Positions 1 through 10,883 of a stretch of 50,193 nucleotides of DNA are shown here, piece by piece (the first letter of the stretch is position 1; each line of letters starts with the position of its first letter). The translations under genes were made by a program, and so were the position numbers. The stretch spans positions 1 to 50,193 of the forward strand of contig JASMKZ010000006.1 in assembly GCA_030748955.1 (NCBI GenBank). Direction: 5' to 3'. This DNA comes from Fidelibacterota bacterium (GTDB lineage Bacteria > Fidelibacterota > Marinisomatia > SCGC-AAA003-L08 > D37C17). Under the pieces are notes generated by a model. That model worked only from the letters and a program-made list of their open reading frames with translations. It was not told the origin of the DNA and searched no databases.

Positions 1-1077
1 TTTATCTCTTTGGATATTATCTGCTAATGCCGCCTTTATTTCTGTGGTTAATGGGTTACTTTCAGCTAGTGGGTTGTCCATTCTTTCTAAAATAGAAATT
101 GCACGTACACGGTGAAGGGCTTCAGTAAGTTGTTTTCCAGGAAAAGGACGAAAAGACGTTACGTGTACGAGTCCAACCTTAGTGTTTTTTTCTTCTCTTA
201 AATAGTCCACGGCTGCTTCTGCTGTTTCAATCATTGAACCCATACCAACAATAGCATATTCTGCGTCATCCATTTCATATGTTGAAATCAACCCATATTT
301 TCGACCGGTGAGCTTATAAAACTCTTCCATGGAAGATTCTAAACATTGCTCAACTTTGTCGGTGTATGCTCTTTGGGCTATTTTCCCCTTCATATATGAA
401 TCTTGGTTTTGTACAACGCCTGACATAATAGGGTGATAGGGGTCCATCATATTAACTAATGATTTCTGGGGGCTACCCACAAACTCTTCCATCATTTCTG
501 CTTCTGGAAGAAAAACGTTTTCAATTGTGTGTGTTGTTAGAAAACCATCCATTATATTAAAAAATGGTGTGTCTGTATCTTCTGCGGTTCGCCTAGATAT
601 GAGCGCAAGGTCGCCTGCTTCTTGAGCGTTTCTACCAAATAACATTCCCCAACCACAATCAGATACTGCCATCACATCATCATGGCCAGCATGTACGTTT
701 AAAGAATGAGATGTCAGGGCCCTGGCACCAATGTGAAACACAACTGGTAGTCTCTTTCCTGAAATTGTGTATAAAACCTCTTTCATTAAAACCAGTCCTT
801 GACCTGATGTGAAATTGGTTACTCTTCCTCCGGAAAGGGCAAAACCCTCACAGGTTGTTGCCGCGCTGTGTTCAGACTCCAGTTCAATAAATGCTAAATC
901 TTCATTCCAGATGTTTTTTCCACCATTGGCTACAATGGACTGATAGCCTGATCCCATGGTGGTGGAAGATGTAATAGGGTACGCGCATGCCCCCTGGGTG
1001 ATATGGGTTTCAACCCATACCACAATAGCAGCGCCATCTGCAGTTGAATTAATTCCAGGATATTTTACTTGATTCAT
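1..1077 (-). CDS. nifJ: Pyruvate/2-oxoacid:ferredoxin oxidoreductase, NifJ-like N-terminal part (truncated by window edge)
   Basis: This is the first 359 codons of a gene that runs off the left edge. Translating the minus strand from the ATG at 1075-1077 gives an open frame to base 1. It has the thiamine-diphosphate enzyme alpha-type fold of PFOR: an early AYPITSSTTMG segment (substrate-side loop of domain I), then FTSGQGLVLMKE, FHIGARALTSHSLNVHAGHDD and an FNIMDGFLTTHTIE segment, in the order seen in NifJ. After about residue 255 a domain II-like stretch begins (YGLISTYEMDDAEYAIVGMGS). NifJ enzymes oxidatively decarboxylate pyruvate (or another 2-oxoacid) to acyl-CoA, CO2 and reduced ferredoxin in the cytoplasm. 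The closeness to single-chain NifJ rather than short PorA/KorA subunits is from memory of the family, and the missing C-terminus prevents a firm substrate call. It is divergent from parE. Confidence 0.82.
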   Translation of the reverse strand, partial: MNQVKYPGINSTADGAAIVVWVETHITQGACAYPITSSTTMGSGYQSIVANGGKNIWNEDLAFIELESEHSAATTCEGFALSGGRVTNFTSGQGLVLMKEVLYTISGKRLPVVFHIGARALTSHSLNVHAGHDDVMAVSDCGWGMLFGRNAQEAGDLALISRRTAEDTDTPFFNIMDGFLTTHTIENVFLPEAEMMEEFVGSPQKSLVNMMDPYHPIMSGVVQNQDSYMKGKIAQRAYTDKVEQCLESSMEEFYKLTGRKYGLISTYEMDDAEYAIVGMGSMIETAEAAVDYLREEKNTKVGLVHVTSFRPFPGKQLTEALHRVRAISILERMDNPLAESNPLTTEIKAALADNIQRDK

Positions 1078-1329
1078 AGTGATATTTGATCCGAGTAATT
1101 ATTTGAATTTGTCATTTAATAAGTTGATAATGTGGTATGAATAATGATAAAAATTACAGCATATTATAAGGGGTATGCAAACCATAGTGCATGAGATTTG
1201 TTAAGAAATATTACCAGCCATATTATCAATATATAAACATCTTTCCTCTTTTTCCACATTGTTCCTTCTCCCTAAAATTCCCCGTTAGTAAAATGATAAT
1301 ATTTACGCCTAATAATATAAACCTCTTAG
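1078..1329. promoter_or_regulatory. Divergent intergenic region between nifJ-like gene and parE
   Basis: This 252-base AT-rich gap separates two divergent genes, so it must hold both promoters. A pyrimidine-rich stretch runs from about 1248 to 1286 on the plus strand. I see no convincing -35/-10 pair and no strong ribosome binding site before parE. No small open frame or RNA gene is recognisable. Confidence 0.4.
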
Positions 1330-3192
1330 ATGCCTGAACCAATTTACGATGAATCTACAATAAAATCTCTGGATTGGAAGGAGCATATCCGCACACGCCC
1401 TGGAATGTATATTGGAAAATTGGGTGATGGTTCTTCTCATGATGATGGAATTTATATTCTGCTAAAGGAAGTGGTTGATAATTGTATTGATGAATTTGTC
1501 ATGGGTCATGGAAAAACAATTGATATTAAAGTATCTGATCAGAAAGTTACCGTTAGAGATTATGGTCGAGGAATTCCTCTTGGAAAAGTTATAGATTGTG
1601 TCTCAAAAATAAATACTGGCGGAAAATATGATACAGAAGCCTTTAAAAAATCTGTTGGACTAAATGGAGTGGGAACAAAAGCGGTTAATGCACTTTCCGA
1701 TGCATTTACTGTGCAATCAGTTCGAGATGGTGAAATGAAGCTGGTTGACTACTCAAGGGGAGAAATTATTCAAGATTATCAAATTGAAAAATCATCACTC
1801 AGAAATGGTACTAAAGTAGTTTTTCAACCAGACAGTAAAATATTCAAAAACTTTCACTTTTTACCAGAATATATAGAAGATCAAATTTGGAATTATGTAT
1901 ATCTAAATTCCGGACTCAATATTAATTTTAATGGTGAAAAGTATTATTCTGAAAATGGATTGAAAGACCTGTTAGAGCGAAAGACAGATGTAGAAAAAAT
2001 TCACTATCCAATTATCCATTTGAAAGGAACAGATATTGAAGTTGCTCTCACCCATGGTGACCAATATGGAGAAGAATACTATTCATTTGTTAATGGGCAA
2101 CATACCACCCAGGGTGGCACTCATTTAGGGGCATTCCGAGAAGCTGTTGTGCGAACTCTTCGTGAATATTACAAAAAAGATTTTGATGCTTCTGATATTC
2201 GCGCATCTATTATTGGTGCTATATCTCTTCGTATCCAAAATCCTGTATTTGAATCTCAGACCAAAACCCGATTAGGATCAGTTGAAATGAATGTTGATGG
2301 TCCGACGGTTCGTATTTTTATCAATGACTTTATAAAACGAGAATTAGATAATTTTCTACATCAGAATACTGATCTTGCAGAGTATTTATTAAAGAGGATA
2401 TTACAGTCAGAGCGTGAGCGAAAGGATATGGCTGGAGTAAAAAAACTTGCAAATCAGCGAGCAAAAACAGCCAACCTTCACAATAAAAAACTTCGAGATT
2501 GTAAAGTTCATTTAAATGACGAAAAGGTAGATGATGAAAAGCGACTGAATTCTACAATTTTTATAACTGAAGGAGATTCAGCAAGTGGTTCTATCACCAA
2601 ATCAAGGGATGTTGTCACCCAGGCTGTTTTTAGCCTCAGAGGAAAGCCGTTAAATTCTTTCGGAATGAAAAAGAAAGTAGTATATGAAAATGAAGAGTTC
2701 AACCTGCTGCAACATGCCCTCAATATAGAAGAAGGATTGGAAAATCTTAGATATAACCAGGTGGTTGTGGCAACAGATGCGGATGTGGATGGTATGCATA
2801 TTCGTCTATTAATACTTACATTCTTTTTACAGTTTTTCCCTGATTTGGTAAAGAATGGGCATGTGTATATTTTAGAAACGCCATTATTTAGGGTGCGAAA
2901 TAAAAAAAATACATTGTATTGTTATTCTGAAGATGAAAAAAATGCTGCTATTAATAATTTAGGTGGTAAGCCAGAAATTACCAGATTTAAGGGGTTAGGA
3001 GAAATATCGCCAGAAGAATTTGGTCTCTTTATTGGAGAATCTATGCGTTTGGAACCGATAATTATTAAGGGAAAAACATCGGTTAGTGATCTGTTAAAAT
3101 ATTTTATGGGTAAAAACACAGAAGAGCGTCAAAATTTTATAATTGATAATTTACGCATTGAAATAGATGAATTAGAGGAAGTCTATGCCTAA
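1330..3192 (+). CDS. parE: DNA topoisomerase IV subunit B
   Basis: The 620-residue ATPase subunit of a type IIA topoisomerase, acting with ParC to decatenate and relax DNA. The GHKL ATPase domain occupies roughly residues 1-220, with the ATP-site Glu47/Asn51 region ([11 protein letters not shown]), DYGRGIP and the glycine-rich [12 protein letters not shown] loop. The transducer domain follows. The TOPRIM domain shows EGDSASG (Glu414) and the metal-binding DADVDG triad (Asp483, Asp485, Asp487), then MHIRLL. The short length and the [14 protein letters not shown] opening resemble Bacteroidetes ParE more than GyrB, which is typically longer. The stop overlaps the parC start by 8 bases, indicating translational coupling. 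I prefer topoisomerase IV over gyrase; a second gyrA/gyrB pair elsewhere in the genome would confirm this. Confidence 0.92.
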   Translation: MPEPIYDESTIKSLDWKEHIRTRPGMYIGKLGDGSSHDDGIYILLKEVVDNCIDEFVMGHGKTIDIKVSDQKVTVRDYGRGIPLGKVIDCVSKINTGGKYDTEAFKKSVGLNGVGTKAVNALSDAFTVQSVRDGEMKLVDYSRGEIIQDYQIEKSSLRNGTKVVFQPDSKIFKNFHFLPEYIEDQIWNYVYLNSGLNINFNGEKYYSENGLKDLLERKTDVEKIHYPIIHLKGTDIEVALTHGDQYGEEYYSFVNGQHTTQGGTHLGAFREAVVRTLREYYKKDFDASDIRASIIGAISLRIQNPVFESQTKTRLGSVEMNVDGPTVRIFINDFIKRELDNFLHQNTDLAEYLLKRILQSERERKDMAGVKKLANQRAKTANLHNKKLRDCKVHLNDEKVDDEKRLNSTIFITEGDSASGSITKSRDVVTQAVFSLRGKPLNSFGMKKKVVYENEEFNLLQHALNIEEGLENLRYNQVVVATDADVDGMHIRLLILTFFLQFFPDLVKNGHVYILETPLFRVRNKKNTLYCYSEDEKNAAINNLGGKPEITRFKGLGEISPEEFGLFIGESMRLEPIIIKGKTSVSDLLKYFMGKNTEERQNFIIDNLRIEIDELEEVYA

Positions 3193-5764
3193 AGGCGAAA
3201 AGATTAATGGCTCTCAAGATATAGATATAAATTCTGCTTCAGAAGAACAGATTCAGGAAGCTAGACCAGTTTCTCGTCTTTATGAAAATTGGTTTTTAGA
3301 TTATGCTTCATATGTTATTCTCGAAAGAGCAGTTCCCAAATATGATGATGGTTTAAAGCCAGTCCAACGACGCATATTGCATGCAATGAAAGAAATGGAT
3401 GATGGCCGTTTTCATAAAGTTGCCAATATCATTGGGCAGACTATGCAATACCATCCACATGGTGATGCCGCCATTGGAGATGCATTAGTAAATATGGGAC
3501 AAAAAGATATGCTCATTAATACTCAGGGAAATTGGGGTGATACCCGCACAGGAGATTCTGCTGCTGCTCCCCGTTATATTGAGGCGAGATTATCGAAATT
3601 TGCCATAGATGTAGTATTTAACAAAGAAGTGACTGAATGGCAGAATTCTTATGATGGTAGAAAGCAGGAACCTGTGGCACTACCCGTAAAATTTCCAATG
3701 CTCCTAACTCAAGGGGTAGAAGGAATTGCAGTAGGACTATCTACTAAAATTATGCCCCATAATTTCTGTGAATTAATCAAGGGTTCCATTGATTCATTGA
3801 ATGGAAAAAAGACCAAACTCCTCCCTGATTTCCCCTCAGGTGGAATGGGTGACTTTACTCAATATAATGGGGGATCTAAAGGCGGAAAGATTCGTCTGAG
3901 AGCAGATATTAAAGTTGTAGATAAATCCACACTTTCCATAACATCGGTTCCATACAATACTACCACCGGAAGTCTAATTGATACCATCCTAAAAGCAAAT
4001 GTTTCTGGGAAAATTAAAATAAAAAAAGTAGAAGATAATACGGCTAAAGATGTTGAAATATTGGTCCATTTAAAACAAGGGGTTTCATCTGATGTAGCAA
4101 TAGATGCTCTATTTGCATTTACTAATTGCGAAGTGAGTATATCGCCAAATTGCTGTGTAATTATTAATAATACTCCTCGATTCCTTGCAGTAGATGAACT
4201 CCTGAAAATGTCCACCGATAATACGGTAGGTTTATTACAAAAAGAGTTAGAAATTCAACAATCTGTTTTAAAAGACAAATGGCATTTTTCTTCATTGGAA
4301 CGGGTATTTATTGAGAATCGTATTTATAGCAATATTGAGGATTGTGAAACCTGGGAGGAAGTATTATCAACGATAGATAAGGGATTGGATCCTTTTAAAT
4401 CTCAATTTAAAAGAGAAATTATCGAAGAAGATCTAGTGCGGCTTACAGAACTAAAAATAAAACGTATCTCCAAATATGATAGTCTAAAAGCAGATGAACT
4501 TATAGCAAAAATTGAATCAAATTTGGAGGAGGTCCAAAACAATCTAAATCATTTAACGGAATATGCTATCCGCTATTTTGAACAAATATTAAAAAACCAT
4601 GGTAAAGGTCGTGAACGGAAAACGGAAATAGCCCAGTTCGATACCATTAAAGCCAGAAGGGTTGCAGCCGCAAATGTAAAATTATACATGAATAGTGAGG
4701 ATGGTTTCGTGGGAACATCTCTTCGAAAAGACGAATTTGTTTGTGATTGTTCTGATCTGGATGATATTATTATAATTAGACAAGATGGGAAATTAATTGT
4801 GACCCGAATTGGGGAGAAAACTTTTGTTGGTAAAGATATAATTCATGCGGCTATATGGAAAAAAAATGATAAACATATGGTTTACAATGCAATCTATTTC
4901 GATGGTAGAACTGGAATTTCATATGCCAAACGTTTTTCTGTAACTTCCATTATTAGGGATCGAGAATATGATATTACACAGGGAAGTGACAAATCACAAT
5001 TATTATATTTTACAGCAAACCCAAATAGTGAATCTGAAATGGTAATAGTAAATCTACATAATTCTGTAAAAGCACGTAAAAAGACATTTGATTTTAATTT
5101 TGGTGAACTTGCAATAAAAGGTAGGGGATCAAAAGGAAATATTGTATCCAAACACCGTGTTCGAAAAGTAGCGCAGAAGGAAGTAGGTGAATCCACTCTA
5201 GGAGGAAGAGATATATGGTTGGATGAAAATATCGGTAGATTGAATACTGATAAACAGGGTAGGTATCTTGGTAGTTTTAATACAGATGATGCCATATTAA
5301 TTATTTATGAAGATGGTTCTTATGAACTGGCTAACTTTGAATTGACCAACCGATTTAAACTTAATGAAATTAGTCTAATTGAGAAATTTAATTCAGATAG
5401 AGTTCTAACTGCCGTGCATTTTGAAGGTGGGTCTCGAACTTATTATATAAAACGTTTCCATATAGAAACCACAACTTTTGGAAGACTATTTAATTTTATT
5501 AGCGATGAACGTACATCTAAACTTATTCTAGTCTCTTCAGCTGAAAATCCAATTTTAGAATATAGTTATAGAACTAAAAGGGGAGAGAAAAAAACAAGGA
5601 AGGAAAATTTAGTACAATTTGTAGAAATAAAAGGCTGGAAGGCCCTTGGCAATAAATTAGGGAATTACCTTCGAATGAGTGGTTTCAAATGGATAGAGGA
5701 GCTAAGTGAAGTAAATCCTGAAATCGATGAAGTAGCTAAATCAGAATTGACATTATTTAATTAA
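3185..5764 (+). CDS. parC: DNA topoisomerase IV subunit A
   Basis: The 859-residue breakage-reunion subunit, partner of the upstream ParE. The winged-helix domain is clear: [26 protein letters not shown] leads to [15 protein letters not shown] and then AAAPRY, where Tyr131 is the DNA-cleaving tyrosine. A tower and coiled-coil region extends to about residue 480. The C-terminal part is a run of beta-pinwheel blades carrying a GyrA-box-like motif (IKGRGSKGN) rather than the full gyrase QRRGGKG box. That supports topoisomerase IV over gyrase. The start ATG lies inside the last codons of parE, and no separate ribosome binding site is needed if translation is coupled. Confidence 0.92.
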   Translation: MPKGEKINGSQDIDINSASEEQIQEARPVSRLYENWFLDYASYVILERAVPKYDDGLKPVQRRILHAMKEMDDGRFHKVANIIGQTMQYHPHGDAAIGDALVNMGQKDMLINTQGNWGDTRTGDSAAAPRYIEARLSKFAIDVVFNKEVTEWQNSYDGRKQEPVALPVKFPMLLTQGVEGIAVGLSTKIMPHNFCELIKGSIDSLNGKKTKLLPDFPSGGMGDFTQYNGGSKGGKIRLRADIKVVDKSTLSITSVPYNTTTGSLIDTILKANVSGKIKIKKVEDNTAKDVEILVHLKQGVSSDVAIDALFAFTNCEVSISPNCCVIINNTPRFLAVDELLKMSTDNTVGLLQKELEIQQSVLKDKWHFSSLERVFIENRIYSNIEDCETWEEVLSTIDKGLDPFKSQFKREIIEEDLVRLTELKIKRISKYDSLKADELIAKIESNLEEVQNNLNHLTEYAIRYFEQILKNHGKGRERKTEIAQFDTIKARRVAAANVKLYMNSEDGFVGTSLRKDEFVCDCSDLDDIIIIRQDGKLIVTRIGEKTFVGKDIIHAAIWKKNDKHMVYNAIYFDGRTGISYAKRFSVTSIIRDREYDITQGSDKSQLLYFTANPNSESEMVIVNLHNSVKARKKTFDFNFGELAIKGRGSKGNIVSKHRVRKVAQKEVGESTLGGRDIWLDENIGRLNTDKQGRYLGSFNTDDAILIIYEDGSYELANFELTNRFKLNEISLIEKFNSDRVLTAVHFEGGSRTYYIKRFHIETTTFGRLFNFISDERTSKLILVSSAENPILEYSYRTKRGEKKTRKENLVQFVEIKGWKALGNKLGNYLRMSGFKWIEELSEVNPEIDEVAKSELTLFN

Positions 5765-5790
5765 CAAGATTTAGGTGTAATTTTTAGGCT

Positions 5791-6279
5791 ATGCGATTAA
5801 TTCATGTAAAATTGGAGAAAATTCGAAACAGCTTATTTGTAAAAATCCCGGATCTAATATCCGAGGCGCTTCATCTGAAAGAGGGGGAGGAAATTGAAAT
5901 TAGTATTCATTCAGAGCCATCATTTGCGCAGGGTGAGCTTTGGGAAGATGAATTAGAAAAAATAGAGGATATAAATGAAATTTATTTATCTATTTCTGAA
6001 GATTTACATACTTTAAATATGTATAATCGAATCTACATCCCGGAAAAGTATAGATTTTTTTTTCCACCAGCTAATACAGATTTTTATCTCATTACAAATA
6101 TTGGGCAGATTAAAACCCATATTACAGCAAGTGGATATTTTACAAAAGGTGTACGATCATGGGTGGAAATAAATGGTCCGCTAGAACCGACAGATAAAAT
6201 TCATGTTACAATAATTGATGATAACCGAAATGTCTATGAAATGAATGTAAATAGTGGGAATAAGATTTCTAACAATTAA
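5791..6279 (+). CDS. AbrB/MazE-like N-terminal domain protein of unknown function
   Basis: A 162-residue protein not assigned to a named family. Residues 1-45 have the shape of a swapped-hairpin AbrB/MazE domain (RNSLFVKIP, then LKEGEEIEI). A second part, about residues 80-152, contains [23 protein letters not shown] and an [18 protein letters not shown] stretch, ending in DKIHVTIID. That part reads like a small beta-rich domain. There is no signal peptide or membrane segment, so it should be cytoplasmic. It sits 26 bases after parC and 24 bases before purL on the same strand, probably in the same transcript. AbrB-type domains usually bind DNA, so a regulator is possible, but there is no adjacent toxin gene and I infer no function. 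Confidence 0.7.
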   Translation: MRLIHVKLEKIRNSLFVKIPDLISEALHLKEGEEIEISIHSEPSFAQGELWEDELEKIEDINEIYLSISEDLHTLNMYNRIYIPEKYRFFFPPANTDFYLITNIGQIKTHITASGYFTKGVRSWVEINGPLEPTDKIHVTIIDDNRNVYEMNVNSGNKISNN

Positions 6280-6290
6280 TAATACCAATA

Positions 6291-6296
6291 AAGGAA
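6291..6296 (+). promoter_or_regulatory. Ribosome binding site supporting the TTG start of purL
   Basis: An AAGGAA hexamer lies 6 bases upstream of the TTG at 6303. No in-frame ATG is found nearby upstream, so this site favours TTG initiation. Confidence 0.55.
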
Positions 6297-6302
6297 TTAC
6301 AA

Positions 6303-8528
6303 TTGATAAAAGAACCAGTAATTGATTTACAAATGGCCAAAGAACATGGTCTTTCTGAAAATGAATTTAAACGTATTTTGCAAATATTAGGTAGGGAACC
6401 TAATTATGTTGAATTGGGAATATTTTCAGTGATGTGGAGTGAGCATTGTTCTTATAAATCATCCATTAAAATGTTAAAGACTTTTCCTAGAGAGGGTGGT
6501 CGACTATTAGTTGAGGCGGGAGAAGAAAACGCTGGTCTGGTTGACCTAGGTGATGGGCTGGCAACAGCATTTAAGATTGAATCACATAATCACCCTTCAG
6601 CGGTGGAACCTTATGAAGGTGCTGCTACTGGTGTTGGAGGAATTATGAGAGATGTATTCACGATGGGAGCCCGGCCAATAGCATCAATGAACAGTCTGCG
6701 TTTTGGTAGTTTAGAACGAGCAAGGAATCGTTACCTCTTAGATCATGTTGTGGAAGGTATCGCTGATTATGGAAATTGTCTAGGAATTCCTACAGTTGGT
6801 GGTGAGGTGGTGGTTGAAGATTCATACTCTGGAAATTGTTTAGTAAATGCTATGTCCCTTGGTATTGTTGAAACAACAGATGTTGCCTCTGCAATTGCAA
6901 AAGGTGTGGGAAACCCTGTATATATTGTGGGCAGTACAACTGGAAGAGATGGAATTCACGGGGCCACATTTGCATCTGTAGAACTCACTGAGGAGACTGA
7001 ATCTAAACGATCAAATGTTCAAGTTGGAGACCCATTTACAGAAAAACTGCTTATGGAAGCTTCCTTAGAATTGTGTAAAAAGTCTTGGTTAGTTGGGATC
7101 CAGGATATGGGGGCTGCAGGAATTACATGTTCTTGTTCAGAAATGTCTGCTAAAGGGAAATCTGGAATTAAAATTGATCTAGACAAGGTGCCATTGAGAG
7201 AGGATGGGATGAATGCATATGAGATTATGCTGTCTGAAAGCCAGGAAAGAATGCTGGTTGTAATTGAGCAAGGGTTTGATGTTGAATTAAATGCAATATT
7301 CCAAAAGTGGGAATTGGAATGTATTCGTATAGGTGAAGTTACAGATACAGGCATGTTAGAAGTCTACCATCAGGGTAATAAAGTAGCAGAAATTCCATCA
7401 GATGAATTGGTTTTGGGAGGTGGAGCTCCCCAGTATGATATGCCTGTTAGGGAACCTAAATATTTTTCAGAAATTAATAATTTTACCATTGATACTATTA
7501 ATGATAATGAGAACTATAATAAATCCTTACTTACTTTGCTATCAACTCCAAATATTACAAGTAAGCAATTCGTGTTCCGTCAATATGATTCTACAGTTAG
7601 AAGTAATACCATTCAGGGTCCTGGAGGTGCAGCGGCAGTCATTCGCTTGAAAGGTACCCAAAAAGGATTGTCAATTAGTACGGATTGCAATGGAAGGTAT
7701 GTATATTTAAACCCTCGATTAGGAGGCCAAATTGCAGTAGTAGAATCTGCCCGAAATGTAGTGTGTTCAGGAGGTGAACCTCTAGCAATTACAAATTGTT
7801 TAAATTTTGGCAATCCTCAAGATCCTGAAATTTATTGGCAATTTAAAGAAGCGGTTATGGGTATTGGAGAAGCCTGCCGAGCCTTGAACACTCCTGTAAC
7901 GGGTGGAAATGTTAGTTTTTATAATGAAACTGGCGATACAGCTGTATTTCCAACCCCTGTTATTGGAATGGTTGGATTATTGGAAAACATTAATCAGAGC
8001 ACAACCTTAGAGTTTAAAGATGCAGGCGATTTTATTGTTACTCTTGGAGCATTAAACGGAAGTTTAGGTGGTTCTGAATACCTTCGAACCATTCATGGAA
8101 AAATTCAGGGACCAATTCCTCATCTTAACTTAGAATTAGAAATGGGAGTTCAAGAGCTATGTCTCGATGCAATCAAAAAAGGAATTATAAAGTCGGCCAA
8201 TGATTTGTCAGATGGAGGATTGGCAGTTAATCTTAGTGAATCTCTTATTCAATCTAAAGCTGGATTAGGTGCAAAATTAGATGTGGTTCGAAAATTACAT
8301 AACTCGGAATTATTGTTTGGTGAATGTCAATCTGTAATTATTGTGACATTAGAGGAATCAGCCTTGTATGAATTGATTCTTCTTGCTCAAAATCTGAATG
8401 TGCACACCCAGACAATTGGAAGAGTTAATGAATCGAATTCATTGGTCATTAATGATCAGATTGATATTTCACGAACAAAGCTAGAAAATGCATATTCCAA
8501 TTCTTTAGAAAAAATAATGACACAATAA
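6303..8528 (+). CDS. purL: Phosphoribosylformylglycinamidine synthase subunit PurL
   Basis: The 741-residue small-type PurL, catalysing ATP-dependent conversion of FGAR to FGAM in de novo purine synthesis. It matches the family in length and order: [12 protein letters not shown] near the N-terminus, the ATP/substrate-binding [23 protein letters not shown] loop, QDMGAAGI, then a second AIRS-like half with [21 protein letters not shown] and [12 protein letters not shown]. Small PurL works in a complex with PurS and the glutaminase PurQ, and neither is present in this window. The start is TTG at 6303, supported by an upstream AAGGAA. It is followed after 2 bases by the carboxylate-amine ligase gene, suggesting co-translation. 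Confidence 0.95.
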   Translation: MIKEPVIDLQMAKEHGLSENEFKRILQILGREPNYVELGIFSVMWSEHCSYKSSIKMLKTFPREGGRLLVEAGEENAGLVDLGDGLATAFKIESHNHPSAVEPYEGAATGVGGIMRDVFTMGARPIASMNSLRFGSLERARNRYLLDHVVEGIADYGNCLGIPTVGGEVVVEDSYSGNCLVNAMSLGIVETTDVASAIAKGVGNPVYIVGSTTGRDGIHGATFASVELTEETESKRSNVQVGDPFTEKLLMEASLELCKKSWLVGIQDMGAAGITCSCSEMSAKGKSGIKIDLDKVPLREDGMNAYEIMLSESQERMLVVIEQGFDVELNAIFQKWELECIRIGEVTDTGMLEVYHQGNKVAEIPSDELVLGGGAPQYDMPVREPKYFSEINNFTIDTINDNENYNKSLLTLLSTPNITSKQFVFRQYDSTVRSNTIQGPGGAAAVIRLKGTQKGLSISTDCNGRYVYLNPRLGGQIAVVESARNVVCSGGEPLAITNCLNFGNPQDPEIYWQFKEAVMGIGEACRALNTPVTGGNVSFYNETGDTAVFPTPVIGMVGLLENINQSTTLEFKDAGDFIVTLGALNGSLGGSEYLRTIHGKIQGPIPHLNLELEMGVQELCLDAIKKGIIKSANDLSDGGLAVNLSESLIQSKAGLGAKLDVVRKLHNSELLFGECQSVIIVTLEESALYELILLAQNLNVHTQTIGRVNESNSLVINDQIDISRTKLENAYSNSLEKIMTQ

Positions 8529-8530
8529 AT

Positions 8531-9667
8531 ATGAACAAGGGAAGGATTTATTTTAATCAGTCTCCAAAACCTACAATTGGGGTGGAAGCAGAACTATTTA
8601 CAATAAATAAAGATACGTATGCACTACATCCGGGTGCCCCACTGATATTAAAAGAATTTCCGGAAAGTTCTAATGTTAAAGAAGAATTATTAGAATGTAT
8701 TATTGAAGTAAATACAGATATATGTGAAGATATTTCGGCTGTGCGATCTGATCTCACTTCAAGAATATTTGAAGTTCAACAAGCATCAGAAAAGTATAAT
8801 ATGGCATTAATTTCAATGGGAACGCATCCGTTTGCCCATTGGAAAGATCAGTCCATTACTCAATCTAGCCGTTATATAAATTTTCTTGAACGAATGCAAT
8901 GGCCAGTAAGACGACTAATAATTTCAGGATTACACGTACATATTGGAGTAGAATCTGGTGAGAAAGCTATTGCAATCACCAATGGTATGACTCGTTATAT
9001 TCCGCTACTCATTGGATTATCTGCAAATTCACCATATTTTGGCAGTGAACTCACCGGTTTGGCTTCTACCCGTACAAAAATATTTGAAGGATTGCCAACT
9101 GCTGGATTGCCTCCATTTTTAAAAAATTATAGTGAATTTCAAAAATTCATGCGTACTCTGCAAAAGGCCAATACAATTCAATCAATTAGAGAAGTATGGT
9201 GGGATATTCGACCACACCCCGGATTTGGCACAGTTGAAGTTCGAGTTTGTGATGCCGTCCCATCCATAGAGGAAATGGTAAATTTGGCTGCACTCGTACA
9301 ATGTTTGGTAGTAGGATTGTCTGATCTGTATGATGATGGAGCTCAACTTGCAATATTAGATCCCTGGGTTATCCAGGAAAACAAATGGCGTGCCACCCGT
9401 TATGGTATAGACGCAGATATTATTGTTGATGAAGGAGGTAGCTTGCAAAGTTTAAAGGGCGCTATATTGGAAACCATAGATAAAATTCTACCAATCGCTG
9501 AAGATTTGGACTGCCGGCATGAATTAATTCAATTAGGAGATATCGTTGAAAACAATCAAGTTCCTTATCAAAGACAAATAATGCAATATCAAAAAAATAA
9601 TGAATACTCAGATATTTTTTCGTCCGCAATTAATGATTTAGATAAAGGAATGATTCCCGTAATATGA
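8531..9667 (+). CDS. GCS2-family carboxylate-amine ligase (YbdK-like)
   Basis: A 378-residue ATP-dependent ligase of the glutamate-cysteine ligase type 2 family. The family signature elements are present: TIGVEAELFTIN at residues 15-26, ISGLHVHIGVE near 137 (the metal-binding His pair), and WWDIRPHPGFGTVEVRVCDAVPS near 230. E. coli YbdK has weak gamma-glutamylcysteine ligase activity, and the true substrates of most relatives are unknown, so a glutathione role is not assured. The gene starts 2 bases after purL and overlaps the following M20 amidohydrolase by 4 bases (ATGA). Tight coupling to a metallo-amidohydrolase suggests a paired make-and-break amide reaction, which is only an inference. 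Confidence 0.85.
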   Translation: MNKGRIYFNQSPKPTIGVEAELFTINKDTYALHPGAPLILKEFPESSNVKEELLECIIEVNTDICEDISAVRSDLTSRIFEVQQASEKYNMALISMGTHPFAHWKDQSITQSSRYINFLERMQWPVRRLIISGLHVHIGVESGEKAIAITNGMTRYIPLLIGLSANSPYFGSELTGLASTRTKIFEGLPTAGLPPFLKNYSEFQKFMRTLQKANTIQSIREVWWDIRPHPGFGTVEVRVCDAVPSIEEMVNLAALVQCLVVGLSDLYDDGAQLAILDPWVIQENKWRATRYGIDADIIVDEGGSLQSLKGAILETIDKILPIAEDLDCRHELIQLGDIVENNQVPYQRQIMQYQKNNEYSDIFSSAINDLDKGMIPVI

Positions 9668-10836
9668 TTGATAACTGGTTAGATATTAATTTCCAAAAAT
9701 TAGTAGAAATAAGGAGATGGCTACATCGCCACCCTGAAGTTGGTTTTAATGAATATGAGACCAGTCAGTATTGTAAAAAAATAATGAGTGATTTGGGACT
9801 CGATATACATCAAAATGATGACATGAAAACTGGATTTTATTGTGATTATGGTAATGGCAGTGGACCAACAATTGCTGTCCGATGTGATTTAGATGCACTT
9901 CCAATTCAAGAAATAAATAAAGTAGATTATTGTTCTCTTAATTCAGGGGTTTCACACGCATGTGGACATGATGCACATTTAACTAATATTTTAGGATTAG
10001 CATCCTTTATAGTTGAATCTAATATTAACATTCCTGGAAAAATAAGATTTTTATTCCAACCAGCTGAAGAAATTGCTCCCGGAGGTGCAGTTGTTATGAT
10101 AGATGCCGGAGCTATTGAAGGGGTTGACCATATTATTGGAGGGCATATTCTTCCTTCACTCAGCCCTGAAAAAATTGGAATTCGATATGGGGCAATGGCA
10201 GCGGCAGTGGAGCAAATAGATGTTACCCTAAATGGACCTGGAGGGCATACATCCCGACCTGCTGAATCCGTTGATTTAATATGGGCTCAGAGCCATTTGG
10301 TCATTTCTCTTGAAGAATCATTAAAACATCATCTGGACCAGCGTGAACGGGTTGTGCTGGCCTTTGGATGTGTGGAAGGTGGCCATACTGGCAATGTATT
10401 GCCGGATGAAATCAAAATGGAGGGGACTCTACGATATTTAAACATGGAATTAGAGAATAAATTAACCAAAATTATTGATAATACAATTCATGCAGTCGAA
10501 CAACTAACTGGTGCAAAAATATCTTGGTCAATTCCTTATACCGCTCCTGGACTTATAAATGATAATAAGTGTACAGAATTAATTATTAAGGCTGCCAATG
10601 ATATTCTTGGAGAAGAAAATGTAGTGCTTATGGAAGAATCTAGTATGGGTGGAGAAGATTTTGCGTATTATTTAGAAAAAATTCCTGGAGCCTATTTTCG
10701 CATTGGTTGTAACGATGGTAAAACCAGAGATATTCATACCAATGATTTCAATTTAGATGAGCATTGTATTGCAACGGCAATTAAAGTGTTTTCAGAATCT
10801 ATAGCTCAATATTTCTCTCCTAAAAAAAACAACTAA
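9664..10836 (+). CDS. M20-family metallo-amidohydrolase (N-acyl amino acid hydrolase type)
   Basis: A 390-residue enzyme of the M20D group (hippurate/IAA-amino-acid hydrolase type), cleaving amide bonds of N-acylated amino acids with a di-metal centre. Visible marks are the N-terminal LHRHPEVGFNEYET, metal ligands in SHACGHDAHLTN (about residues 97-108), the FQPAEEIAPGGA segment with the general-base Glu pair, the lid-domain GPGGHTSRP, and the late GGEDFAYYLEKIPGAYFRIG block. It has the full length of the family and no signal peptide. Its ATGA overlaps the stop of the YbdK-like ligase gene. The physiological substrate cannot be read from the sequence. Confidence 0.9.
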   Translation: MIDNWLDINFQKLVEIRRWLHRHPEVGFNEYETSQYCKKIMSDLGLDIHQNDDMKTGFYCDYGNGSGPTIAVRCDLDALPIQEINKVDYCSLNSGVSHACGHDAHLTNILGLASFIVESNINIPGKIRFLFQPAEEIAPGGAVVMIDAGAIEGVDHIIGGHILPSLSPEKIGIRYGAMAAAVEQIDVTLNGPGGHTSRPAESVDLIWAQSHLVISLEESLKHHLDQRERVVLAFGCVEGGHTGNVLPDEIKMEGTLRYLNMELENKLTKIIDNTIHAVEQLTGAKISWSIPYTAPGLINDNKCTELIIKAANDILGEENVVLMEESSMGGEDFAYYLEKIPGAYFRIGCNDGKTRDIHTNDFNLDEHCIATAIKVFSESIAQYFSPKKNN

Positions 10837-10883
10837 CTTGGGGGCCAAACCCTCTTTCAGAATTAAAGCAGGAAATTTATTAA

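Noticed and set aside
4894-5295. 133-codon minus-strand frame within parC
   Set aside because: Shadow of the parC C-terminal blades; no ribosome binding site and no family resemblance.
1330-5764. Calling the topoisomerase pair gyrB-gyrA
   Set aside because: The B subunit is short, and the A subunit lacks the full gyrase box, so topoisomerase IV fits better.
7402-7650. 82-codon plus-strand frame within purL
   Set aside because: Overlaps purL in another frame where purL encodes a continuous conserved protein; no evidence of a frameshift.
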